The position numbers and the translations under genes are program-made. Source: Rotaria sordida (taxonomy: Eukaryota > Rotifera > Eurotatoria > Philodinida > Philodinidae). Taken from it: a stretch of DNA of 64,000 bases. Location: NCBI GenBank assembly GCA_905250125.1, contig CAJNOL010001200.1:1-64000 (forward strand). Direction: 5' to 3'. Below are positions 13,301 through 25,674 of this stretch, piece by piece. Below the pieces are notes generated by a model, which saw only the letters and a list, made by a program, of their open reading frames with translations, was not told the origin of the DNA and did no database searches. The first letter of the stretch is position 1, and the number at the start of each line of letters is the position of its first letter.

Positions 13301-14827
13301 GAACTATTTTCTTCTTCAGCCATCTTTACCATCTAGAAATCTATTATTATCTCGCATAGACGTTACAAAAGCTAGATCTTTCCATTAATAACATCGGTCC
13401 TCCAGGAGCACAGTATCTCGCAGAAGCACTACGAAATAATCAGGTAACATTCTTTCAAATGCCATGAAAATATTTCATTTCTATCTTCGCCCTCATTTCA
13501 CATAGACATTAACAACATTGGATCTCTCTGGAAATAAGATTACCGATGCAGGAATACAAAATCTTGCAGACGCACTACAAAATAATCAAGTAACATTCTT
13601 TCAAATATCATGCTAATTCACCATATCTATCTTCGTCATCAATTCACATAGACATTGAGAACACTGAATCTTAGAATAAATAAATTTCGCGATGCTGGAG
13701 CAGGCTACCTTGCTGATGCATTAAAAAAGAATCAGGTAGCATTCTTTTAAATTTTATTCGAATCTATCATATCTATTTTCACCTTCATCTCATAAAGACA
13801 TTGACAACACTGTATCTTCCAGGAAATAAAATTGGTGATACAGGGGCAAAGTATCTCGCTGATGCATTAAAAAATAATCAAGTAATACTCTTTCAAATGT
13901 CTTGCAAATCCGTTATATCTATCTTCTTCATCATCATTTGACATAGATACTGACAACATTGAATCTTTTGCTTTGTGGAATTACCGATGCAGGAGTGCAG
14001 CATCTTGCAGAAGCACTACGAAATAATCAGGTAATATTCTATGAAATCCTACATTATTTGTCTTGACTGTTATTTTACATAGACATTAACGACACTACAT
14101 CTCTCATCCGATCAAATTGGCAATGCAGGAGCAAAGTACCTTGCTGACGTATTAAAAAATAATAAAGTAATAATTTTTTTAATGTCATAATAATCCTTCA
14201 TATCTATCTTCGTCGTCATTTTATAAAGGCATTGACGGCATTGTATCTTTCAGGAAATAAAATTAGCGATACAGGAGCAGAGTATCTTGCTGATGCATTA
14301 AAAAATAATCAGGTAACATTCTTTTAAATGTCATTCTAATCCTTCAAATCTATTTTCAATGTCATTTTACATAGACATTGACAATACTGGATCTTCAGGC
14401 AAATAACATTGGCGATGTAGGAGCAGGGTATCTTGCTGATGCATTAAAAAATAATCAGGTAACACTGTTTCAAATGTCATGGAAATCTTTCATATCTATC
14501 TTCACCGTCGTTTCACATAGACATTGACAACATTGAATCTTGAAGAGAATGAGATTGCTGATGCAGGAGCACAGAAATTCGCGGGAGTACTACAAATTAT
14601 TCAGGTAACATTCTATGAAATATCTTGTAAATCCTTCATGCCTACTTTCATCATCATTTCATATAGACATTGACAATACTCGAGCTTCGTGGGAATAAAA
14701 TTGGCAATGCAGGAGCACAGCACCTCGTAGAGGCACGAGAAACTAACCAGGTATTAGTTTTTTTTTTCAAAAATTCTGTTCTCATTTTTTTCTCTCTAAA
14801 TAGACATTGACAAAACTGACTTTTTGA
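10384..14827 (+). CDS. U-box / tyrosine-kinase-like / LRR fusion protein, 18 exons
   Basis: Predicted 843-aa intracellular protein; likely couples E3 ubiquitin ligase, kinase and ligand-sensing LRR modules. Exons by splice sites and phase: 10384-11474, 11539-11578, 12121-12321, then fourteen 84-nt exons (starts 12793, 12938, 13082, 13214, 13360, 13506, 13652, 13798, 13947, 14083, 14229, 14375, 14521, 14667) and a last exon 14804-14827. Residues 9-73 are a U-box (CPITCELFREPV, YERDAIITWL). Residues about 80-358 are a kinase: Lys121, HGDLACRN at 206-213, DFG at 233-235, APE at 263-265; the Gly-rich loop is poor. The catalytic loop is of tyrosine-kinase style. Residues 378-444 hold CEFC and a His (427-442), a partial zinc-finger-like motif. 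Residues 445-836 are 28-residue NLR/RI-type LRRs. Reading past 11474 gives a stop at 11496, so a short U-box-kinase isoform by intron retention is possible. The 11539-11578 exon is the least certain join, but it alone restores phase. Confidence 0.8.
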
Positions 14828-14888
14828 AGAGAATGAAATTGGTGATGCAATAACACATTATGCTGGTTCGATACGACGAAATAATTAG
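12793..14888 (+). repeat. Tandem array of 84-nt LRR exons
   Basis: Fourteen phase-0 exons of exactly 84 nt each encode one 28-residue LRR (consensus TLTTLDLSGNKIGDAGAQYL followed by ADALKNNQ). Introns between them are about 45-71 bp, start GTAA/GTA and nearly all end CATAG before ACATTGACAACA. Exon 13214-13297 is the most degenerate. A fifteenth repeat starts at 14804 but shifts frame after TLTKLT; its remains (EENEIGDA in another frame) run to about 14888. The layout shows growth by exon-plus-intron duplication. Confidence 0.85.
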
Positions 14889-17800
14889 GAAAAATTTTTT
14901 TTTTCATCACGAGCTTTTTTACATGCATATCTGTCGTGAACATCAGCAATATTGTATGTCTAGAATATGGAGATTCTCAAAATCGATGTGTTAAGATAAA
15001 ATGGCATTTATCTATCTGTGACATATCGATTTTCTCGTACCATTTCATTAATAACTAAGTGTTGTCATTCATATGTATATGCTTTTTTAGAATCTCATGT
15101 AGGAGATTTTGGGTGAGCAAGATTGATATGGTTAAAGATATATAATCCCTTAAAAAACAGTCAGTATGGTGGTGGGGAAGATAGCCATTCTCTAGTTGGT
15201 AAATTTTATAGGCTGACGATCACTTGAGTTGAGTAATCCATTGATCAGTCACGGTTGAGGCCGATTATACCGCAAAGAAGATTGTTTTAGTTGCACCACC
15301 ATTCGAAAAAAGCCTGCGAGTTGGTTAAATAGATTAGTTATATGAGCAGTATGATTGATGTAGGTGACTAAATACCTAACGAAAATGTTAATCAATATTT
15401 CTACAATAAGGGTCAATATAAGCTTGTCCGAAGACACTACATGTGTACCCAATCCGACTGTTATCAATTTCATTGGCGGCCGATTCTGAATGAATATTGT
15501 ATATTCCAATTCATTCACTTTGCAATGATTTTCCGTGCTACTTAGTGTGCATTCGATTCATTCTACTAATCATTACTACGTGTTTATTCTTTTTGTTATT
15601 TCAAGTCAAACAATCATAGTGAATTAAAAATGAGATTTATTCAGAATGGTAAATAAATACGCTCGAATTGATGAAAACAATTTTCAATATTTAAGTATAT
15701 TATCAAGCAGTACGCTTCATTTCAATTTTCTTTAGATAATGCTATTGTCTTTTCTTCTTTATCTTTGTCATGTTCACCTCAATGAAAACAACTGTAGGTT
15801 GTTAATAATGAAGGCTATGGTATATCAATTGTCAACACTAACAGTTCATTTATTATCAACCTTTGATAGGTATTGTGAACATTAAAATAAAATAAGCGAA
15901 AGTGATCTATACCATCTCAATCATTGTCTGGTGCATTTTATCGAGCGGACTACGGCTAATAAGGATATCGGCTCATTATCAAAGTGGAAATGTTAAGGGA
16001 ACTAAAAATAATTCTTTCTTGTTATAAAATCAAGTAAACAGTTATATATTCGGGTTTTGTCCGAGATGGTTGTATGAAGAGAGAACATCATAAATATACG
16101 ATATCATGTACGGTTTAATCTTTAACGAACTCAAAATTAAATTTCACCAGTACTATTCAATGAGTTACAGTAATTGTTTTATCACCGATAAAGGAGTATA
16201 TATAGTTCCTGTTTAATACTTCATAGTGGTATTTATTTTTAAGATATTATGCTTATGAATATAGACACGAAAAGTTGCTTTATCAATGGTAAAAAAAAAA
16301 GTCAACACGATCGATCGAAGTATAGCGGCGACATTCAAACTTTTTGCTCAAGGAAAACGATTCTTGAGCTACCCAATATTTCTTTAATTCATATTATAAC
16401 GCTAATTTTTTTTTCTTTTTTTGATGAATGAGGTAGATATATAATGTACAAAGATGAATCATTCTGCGTGTTGTCTATGCTCTGTGCTCGAATTTTATAT
16501 GTCGCGATTCTTTTCGTTGGAATGGATTTGATGAAATTCCATGTATGTCACAGTTAATTTAATTGTGTGCGGCCCAAGGTCAGCTTTTTTATTAGCAACT
16601 TAGCTACATGTATTGTCTTTCAGTTGGAAAGCAAATCATTTTCTGAGGAGAACAGGTACGTGACGATAAGCTGAGGGAGGTAGCAATTTTTCTATCTTCA
16701 TGACATTTAACTCTACTAGTTCATGTCGCTAGTTGTACTTTGTTGATTTACAAAAATGTTTTTTACATGGTGATCACATATAAAAACAGAGAAATGCAGA
16801 CTGCGTCAGCTGATAATCAAGAGGTCAGTTGAACTACAAACAGGTAGCATAAGGGCAGCCGTTTCAGTCAGGAATCGTCACATTACTTTTTTGGCAAACT
16901 TTCTCGCAGACTATTTGCATAATACTTCGTGTTGCCGTTAAGAATTTTAGTTAATGATTGTTATTCTTAACAATATATTCTGAACTGATCTTCTTCCTAG
17001 CTTTTTGTTACTCTCATTCTATACATGTGCACAGTTAATGTTAACAATAAATGTATCCTATAATACATAAAAATACTTCGCTATATTGTTGTTGTTGTAG
17101 TCAAATGTATTAATTTATGCTAAGATTTTCTTCAAGATGGAAAGCACCTTTCACATTTGCATATAATAGCTAGAAATCTAGTTGAAATCTCTATCAACAA
17201 ATTGTTAAAAGTAAAAAAAAAATCATTTTATACAAAAAAAACCTTATTGAAAAATTGTTGAAATGCATCTTGCTTTCATCTTTTAAGTACTGTTAACTGA
17301 TCAACTTTCAGTTTCTTCGAATACAAATAGACGATGGCTTCGAAATTAAACAGTCCGAAACTCATATTAAGCGAAAAGTTCAGTCAAAATTCAATATCGA
17401 TTTTAAAACTAATAGTAACAATTTACTTTTAAATTGAATCCTTCATTCGAGCTGAGATTAGATGAAGTCTAAACTTAAATTATGACTTATATTTATACAA
17501 ATAAAAAAATATAAGAAAAGTAATTACAAGTGATTACCTTGCTTTTGAGACATCTATGTGAGAAGTATCATTTATTTCATATACATTGAAAAATTATGAT
17601 TAAATATCTGATCCATACGCTAGATTACTAAATAACTGTATTTTGCAAGTTGAATTTAAGTACTAAAATAATTCTGATTTTGAAAACGAACATTGTAAAT
17701 TCAATTTTGTAATCGATAATTTGTATTTAATCATATTGAATGATTATTTAAAGGAGAATATACACTACTTTAGAATCAGCGATTTGTTCAATACTCATTA

Positions 17801-19849
17801 TCAAAGATTATAATGCTAATATTTTAATTATCAGAATTAGATTGATTAAAAAAAATAACAAAGTTTTCATAGAATAATGAAGAAAGAATTTAAAGTGTAT
17901 GTTCAGATAGTGGCTCTATTAGGATTTATGTAGCTAAAATAAATCTAAATCTATAAGATTGTGTAAACCACACTTAACTCTTAATTGCGCTTTAATTTAA
18001 CACTATAGTTAACCTATCAAAAACTATCATAAATAGTTTATATAATCAAATAATTCAAAATAAAATTAAGAAAGATATCAACGATCATGATCAATTGTTT
18101 GTAATATATGAAGTATTTCGAACTATATAATTCAATATTGTGTGTGATGAAGGAGTGTTTTCATAAGTCATACTATAGTTTGAACAGTTTTCTACATTTA
18201 TATATTATTTGAACGATATCTTATAATTATTGTCAAGATCGTTTCCTATGAAATATTTTTGAATTATTATTGATAAGTACTGTAGTAAGATAAAGAAGAT
18301 CTTTATAAACATTCTCAACTTTTGTTAATTAATCTTTGCAAAAGTTTGCTTAGATAAGTTATTATTGTACTAATGTGATACATTATTCTAGTAAATTAAT
18401 TTTCAAAATAAAAAATACAAGAGTTTGTCATCTATTAGAATCAGAACTGTTAGCAAGCCACTTTTTTCTAGCCTGATTCGGAATGCCTGCAGACCGATTG
18501 ATACTTCTCATTTTACCAATACGTTCAATTCTAGAACTCGGCGTTAATGTATCATTCTAGTATCAGTTGTTCATTTAATTTATTTCTATAAAGATAAGAT
18601 AACAATAAGAATAAATTCTTGCACACCAATAGTAAATTGAAGAGAAACGACAATATAAAAGTTTTTCATACAGGAAACACTCGAATTAACACAATGTTTT
18701 TGATCATATTAGTTCTGTTTCGTAAAATCGAAAAAATGCAAATAAACGATACTTATAATACCAGACAAGGACATTTACATTTGACAATCAATTTTCGCAG
18801 TAATACGAACGCAAAATTTACCATCCGATTATTTTGATTCTAAATAAATGCTCCCGTCAATCGATGTAAGTCCTACAATACTAAACTGATGTTTGGTTCA
18901 AGCATTTGTTGTTGGATTCGAAGGAATTTGTCAAAGTACTTTCGATTTCTAAAACGTAAGAATCAGACCAATAACTTTGGCTCGGCCTGCCAATTCGGCA
19001 GTTCTTATTAGAATATTTGGATTTGTAGAATATTATTTTCTTAATCATTCGTCATAATTTACAAAGATTTTGATAAGTGTGAAGTAGTGACAGTATTAAT
19101 CTAGCTGTTTATGCATGAACTTCTCTTCAGACCATACCAATGATTATGCATAAGAAAGAATAACTTCAACATAATTCTCATGTGATAATGTTTCACTAGA
19201 TTTAAATATAATTGAAAACTTAAGGACATTTTAAGAAGTTCCTAAAAACACCATGATTCTTTTCTTTGAATAATATCAGAATGAATAAAAAGTTCAATTA
19301 AAATACATATCACATCTTTGATATGACTGTTTAAGTCCCCCTTTCCCTACTCAGAAAACTCTATTTTCATCAAAAAATGAATACGTTGCTTGATTTGCCT
19401 AGTATGCAAATTTATAAAAATAGTTTTTTGATTCTCGAAGATTTTGGTTAAAGGCACACCTCTGAGGTTTACAATGACACGAGGATATGCCTGTGGATCT
19501 TCTCTCATCATTATCAGCCTTTAAAAAAAAACTGTAAGATAAAAAACTAATTAAAAAAATTAATTTCTGTGTTCTTATGATGTTGGTGAATGGTATAACA
19601 AATATAAAGATAATGGTAGATAGTGATGTATTCTCGTACAAGGATAATTTAATGTACATAGGCAAGTGTTCATCCGATTGACATGTTGTATATTTATGCT
19701 TCAATTTCACTTTAAATAATAATAGAAAGACTATATAAAAAAAAACTTCTTTTGCGTTTTTCTCAAAATTGTTGTATAGAAATTTCAGATTTTTGCAGTA
19801 TTAATGATCGGAAAAATGAAACAGTAACACTTAAAAACAATTTCCCTTA
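14889..19849. other. Gene-poor region between the LRR gene and repeat A copy 2
   Basis: No recognisable gene. A minus-strand frame at 15249-15518 (89 codons, hydrophobic middle) and plus-strand frames at 16249-16431 and 18619-18837 have no motif or splice context that supports them. No tRNA gene seen. The region is AT-rich throughout. Confidence 0.45.
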
Positions 19850-20270
19850 TCCGAAGTCTTAAATCCCCTAAAAAAAAATCACTTTTCGTCAGAATGATGG
19901 AAACTAAGATGAATGTAGGAAAAGATAGTTCGTGATTTAATTTCTCATAAACGATAAAAATTTTTACTCAGCACTTCGTTTTTCCCAAAAAATTTTTGAA
20001 GATTTTTGTCATTTCGCATTCGAAAAATAAACCATTTTTGAAAAAAACTAAAAATCTTTTTCGTTTTATAGGTTTTCAATTGTATCTCCGAGAATCCTCG
20101 AAGGAGCTTCATTGTAGCCAATAACTTTTTTGTTTGTTTGAAAGCTCGTATTTAGAGCTACCGACTCTCGTGGCTCTTTTTTAAAATAAGCTTGTTTTAT
20201 TATCATATAAGAAAACATCTCTATAGAAACAGCATCGAAGCTATTCATTATCCCTTCGCTCCCACCCATT
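19850..20270 (-). repeat. Dispersed repeat family A, copy 2 (inverted)
   Basis: Reverse complement of the 9190-9610 segment, with the same landmarks in reverse order: CACTTTTCGTCA near 19881, AAAATTTTTAC near 19958, ATTCGAAAAATAA near 20019, TTTTATAGGTTTTCA near 20064 and TTATATAAGAAAA-like sequence near 20205. Divergence is substantial, so the insertion is old. Confidence 0.65.
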
Positions 20271-21210
20271 AGTATTTATCAACCTGACAAAAATATCAAA
20301 ATAATTAATCTGTGTTATTAATGAAAATAAAAACATTTTCCTTTTCGGTACTTTTCAACTCATAAATTTTAGTCTGAAAAGAAATTTAGTTTTTGTTTTT
20401 CAGTTTTATAACTTATTGAAGACTCTAAAAAAAAAATATTCAAGAAATGTCTCGATCCAATGCATTATTATTCCAAATAGATAATTTCTGTGTCAAAAAC
20501 ATTTTTTTTTTTTTGAAATTCAAACTAATTTGTAATTTTCAATATTTCTTAATAATAAAAAGTAGAATATTTTCCAATCACTACTAGACATAATTTTCTA
20601 TCGTCTAAACCTTTTTTTCTCCGTTCTTTATATTACGAAATATTTTCTTTCCATACAACACATATATATATATTTTTCGAGTCGACAAATGATTCATTCT
20701 TCCTAAGTATTATTTTATCGTATAAATAGTCGTGTATAACTTTCTTTATTTCTTTCATTTTACTTTTTTTTTTTTGTTCACATTATATAACTTATTCATC
20801 ATTTTCAAATATTCATCAGCTGTCTATTTGAAATGTAACAACACGTAAAAAAAGTAAAAACAAAAAAAAGAAACAAACAAGAAACTTTTACAGGTAAATA
20901 ATTCAACCAATCTGTAAAATATTTTTATCCTTTTCAAAAATGTTTTATATAAAACATTAATGCATTACAATAAAACCTTTCACCAATCATATATATAAAA
21001 TGATCGTATGTCCACCAGCTGTCGCTAGTACTTCCGCTTTTGTGCTGAATGTTATGTATGCTCTATAGTTCGGGCATATGTATAGAAGTATCCGTAACAA
21101 ATATTTACAATAAATGGGTGTAGATTAGAAACAAAAAAAATTTAATCTATTATAGATGATTGGTATTAGTTTTATTATTTAAATTTTTTTGTTTTGTATA
21201 ATAATGGATA
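20271..21210. promoter_or_regulatory. Upstream region of the CBP/p300 gene
   Basis: About 940 bp of T-rich and A-rich DNA without coding signal, containing a short ATATATATATAT-like tract near 20664 and a moderately less AT-rich patch at 21001-21080. It probably holds the promoter and 5' leader, but no specific element can be named. Confidence 0.3.
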
Positions 21211-24200
21211 ATGGCTGACTTTCTTGGACCACAACAACCACCAACAAAAAAATTTCGTTCGGGTACAAATTCAAACGAATCAGGTTTATAAAAAAAAAAA
21301 GAAATTAAATTTTTAAAGTCAAAAAACAAAAAAAAAACATATTTTTCTTTTTTCTGTTTTTTTATTGTATAATAGAATTTGATTATAAAATGATGCCACA
21401 ATTTGATACACCCGATACAAATAATACACAAGATTTATTCGATATGACAAATGATTTTAATGATCCTATTGATAATACTCAACAACAACAACAAACATCT
21501 ACATCAACAAATCAACAACCAAATTTATATCAACAAACACAACAACAACAACAACGAGTTAATTATATTCAACAAACTCGACCACAATTATCATCATATC
21601 AAACACCAAATTTACAACGTATACCAACAATGCCAACATCAACTATTGTTCGTCCAACAAATGTTATATCAAATGGTATACAACAACATTCAACTATTTA
21701 TACTCCACAACAAATGATGAATACATCTCGACCTGTATATCCACGTATGTCAACATCACAACAACAACAGCAACCAACAAATATATCATCAACACTTATT
21801 CGACAACCATATAATACATCAGGAATGGTTTCAATGAATCAAAATGTTACACAAATGAGTATTGTTAAAGCAAGTGATCCAAATAATAATAGTGTATTTG
21901 TAACAAATCCTCAACAATCATCAACATTAATCGGTTTACAACCACAACATACAGTGACACAAACAAATAAATCAATATCAACTAGTTTACCTTCATTAAC
22001 ACAACAACAATTAAATCAATATCAAATTCAACAACAACAACAACAACAACCACAAATTCATATGCAACAACAAAATTCTCTACAATCTTATAATCTAAGA
22101 GTATGTTAAGTTTAATATTAAGACAAAAAAGAAACAAAAAATCTTCCTTTCTTCAATTCATTTTAAACTTTATTAACCTGAAACCATAAAAGTTTACTTT
22201 CTTTCTTTTTTTTTTAAATCGATATTCCTAAACATAGACAAAAGTAGCCATCTCTCCTACCGCATGAGATAATAAATCCTGATCGCAAACATCAATCGAT
22301 TCACATGTACTAGAGTATTCTTTCCCTTGCGGAACACATATTCAGCGAAAAGTGTTTGTTTATTATTCCACAAGCTACTACGTTTTTCTTTTGTTCAAGT
22401 GCTAAAGGCAGTTCTTGTGACACATAGTCAATAAGAAGGATTTCTCTCATGGTCATATCCAAAATCTACTAACTTTTATTTAAAACATGACTAATCATTT
22501 GAAAAGTGTTCCTTCGTTAGTAAAAATCTATCATAGTGAGCAATTTTCATAGAACATAATGAACATCTATTTTTACGGAAATATTAATATCTAATTTTCA
22601 ACAAAACTTGAAATTTGCAAAAAAGAATATTTTACGATAGGAAAATGCATCAAGCGATCTTTTTACATGTTAATTTTTTATTTTAAAAAATTATAAATCG
22701 ATATAGATTTTCGTACTAATTCCTTATTTTCTTTTTAAAATATTTCATAGACAAAAGAATACGAAAAACCTTGAAAAACCAAGGCTATTTAGAAAATATG
22801 TATCTCAGTTCAGAAGTATTTATATTAATTGATTTATTGAATTTGAAGTTGTATTCTACATTATTCAAATTACAAAAAAAAACAAAAATATCATTTTTAC
22901 TTTTCTTTCATCAAATGAGAAGAACTTTGCCGAAAATATTTATGCTAATATGATTGAGATAAGATTTGAAGCTGAATTTATCACAAAAAAAGTTGAGAGA
23001 AAATAAACTTTAGAAATTTATATAGATAACAATAAACTTGTACAGAAAAGCATAGATAGAACCGATACCTATCTGGCGATCTATCAGCCTAATGGTCTGT
23101 TACCGATTTTACTTTTTTTTTACTTTTCATCAAGACTCTTGCAACATTCTTATTGACCCTAATGGATATTATTCATTAAATATATAATGAAGTTTTGTTG
23201 GAATTTCATGAAAACAAATTATGCGAAAAATAAAAAACTTTAATACGTTTGGTATAAATAATTCTATAATTTTTTGTTGTACATATTTAATTATAGTCAG
23301 AAGTGATAATAGAAGTTCGGTCTACCGGTAGATCAATTCTATCTATGCAGTTTTATTTAAGAAAAATTATTCAATATTATTGTCTTCTGCAGCATCTATG
23401 AATAAGTATACTTCTTTTTTCTGATCATTTCATCTAATAGTTATTATGTTCAACATCATTCACTAGCGGACATTCAGTATGGAAATTAAGGGAGCCTCCC
23501 ATCAAAAATGAAACTTTTTTCTGAGCATCCAATTTTGATAAAACTTTCAGTGGACGTGTATCTCGAGCCAGATACTTCACAGTAAAAATTTCCGCTCGAT
23601 ACTTTGGGTTGACGAAGAGTTAGACTTAAGATTATAGGTCAAAATTTAGATTTCCGTGCGTCCTAAATTTTTCCGCCATTTCAAATACTAGAAAGGTCGG
23701 GTGGATTTTAAAATGTAGCCAAGATGTGGTGCTATAATTTAATAGGGCTCGATTTTTTAATTTTGTCGTAGTTTATGTTTTTAGAAAATTTCTCTAATGA
23801 AGTATGAAAAATCCAAGGGATATAGATCCAGAATAATTAGTTTTTTTATAAACATTAATGGGAGAAATCGAAAAAACCAGCTTTGCTAAGTTTTGCAGCT
23901 GGTTTTTGCTTTCATTTTGATACCAAGCCCAGTTTTCTAGAGTTTAAAATGGCGAAGAAATCTGAGACGCACAGAATCGTAAAAATCAAAAATCCTATTT
24001 TGAGAAAAACCGTTATTTTCTTCTGTAGGATGTTCAGAAAGGCCTATGTAATATCCTTAAATCTCGTCACAAAATCAATAAGCTATAGTGCATTCGAAAG
24101 TAGACACTTTGCTCTATCTAACGAGCTAGAAATCACATAATCGACTTTTTTAAGAGGGCCCTTAATCTCCATTCGAATAAGAGCAATTAATTAAATCTTT

Positions 24201-25630
24201 ATTTGTGCAAACGATAGAATCTATATATAAGTAAAAATAATTCATCACTTCTATTTGTTAATACAGTGCGCATCAAAAGACTGGCTACACTTTTTTGTTT
24301 TGAGTCTTATATCAAAACTATTCAATATAATTAAAAAAAATTTTTTTTTTTCCTTAAATAGTAGAGATCGAGTACTAACTGAAAATGACACAAAAAACTA
24401 CAAAATTATATTGTTGTTTTAAATTTCAGTAAGGTGCAAGTAATTTAAAAATTGAGTAACATTCTTTCTTTGATATTTCTTACATAGTTCGATAGAGCTC
24501 ATCGAGGTCTACAAAACTGTCTATATTAAAAAGATTTTCAAATTCTTCTCTAAAATAAAATTTACAAAGAAGTATGTAAAGAGTGTATAAAAATCTCGGT
24601 GTTTTATATGAAAAAAAATTGTCCATTTTTCATATAAAAAAAAATAGAAAAATGCGATTTTATTTCAGAGAAGAGTTTGAAAATCTTTTTAATACAGACA
24701 GTTTTGTAGAGCTTGACGAGCTCTATCGAACCATGTAAGAAATATCAAAGGAAGAATGTTACTCAATTTTTAAATTACTTGGACCTTACTGAAATTTAAA
24801 ACAACAATATAATTTTATAGTTTTTTGTATTAAACAGATGTATACAGATAGTACTCGACCTCTACTATCGAGGGATAAAAACAAAAAAGTGAGGTCAGAC
24901 TTTTGACGCACACTGTAGCTATTGTCTTTTAAAATATTATTAATTGTAGCAGATCGTCGCCATTATATGATCATAGCTTTAATATATAAGAAATATTTTT
25001 TTATTACATACAGATACCACCAAAATTGAGAAAAAAAAAGCAGATAATCGAATATTTTTCATTGAAATTCTTTCTGTTTAGACTTCAATGATGGATCAAA
25101 CTTCAACTAATCCACCAAATTATATTATAACAACTCAACCTCAACAAGCACCACCACCACCACAACAGCCACAACAAACAATTAATAATATTCCACCATC
25201 AAATCAAATGATTGTTCAATCATCAACTAATAATCCTCAACAACAACAACAACATACTGAAGTTCAACGTAAACAATTTATTCAAAAACAACTTGTTTTA
25301 TTATTACATGCACATAAATGTCAACAACGTGAAAAACAAACAATTAATGGTGAACCAACACGTCCAAGTACATGTACATTACCACATTGTAGTACAATGA
25401 AAAGTGTTCTACAACATATGACAAAATGTAATGATCATAAAACATGTACAGTTGCACATTGTGTTACATCAAGACAAATTATTTTACATTGGAAACAATG
25501 TAATAATCCTCAATGTCCTATATGTCAACCACTTAAAACACCATCAACATTAGCAAAATTAAATCAAACAACAACAAATAATAATAATAACAATAATAAT
25601 AACAATAATAATAACAACAATAATAACAAC

Positions 25631-25674
<44 letters not shown>

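Larger units (their letters stand above)
22101..25081 (+). other. CBP intron 2 (about 3.0 kb), a nest of repeats
   Basis: The donor GTATGT at 22101 and acceptor TTTAG at 25077-25081 bound the largest intron of the gene. It contains three separate insertions (23050-23348, 23471-24176, 24264-24915). The first 950 bp hold no recognised feature. Short frames at 22771-22953 and 23883-24140 are not coding; the latter lies within a foldback arm. Confidence 0.7.

Noticed and set aside
15249-15518. 89-codon minus-strand frame with a hydrophobic centre
   Set aside because: No homology recognised, no splice partners, no regulatory context. Could be real, but not supportable.
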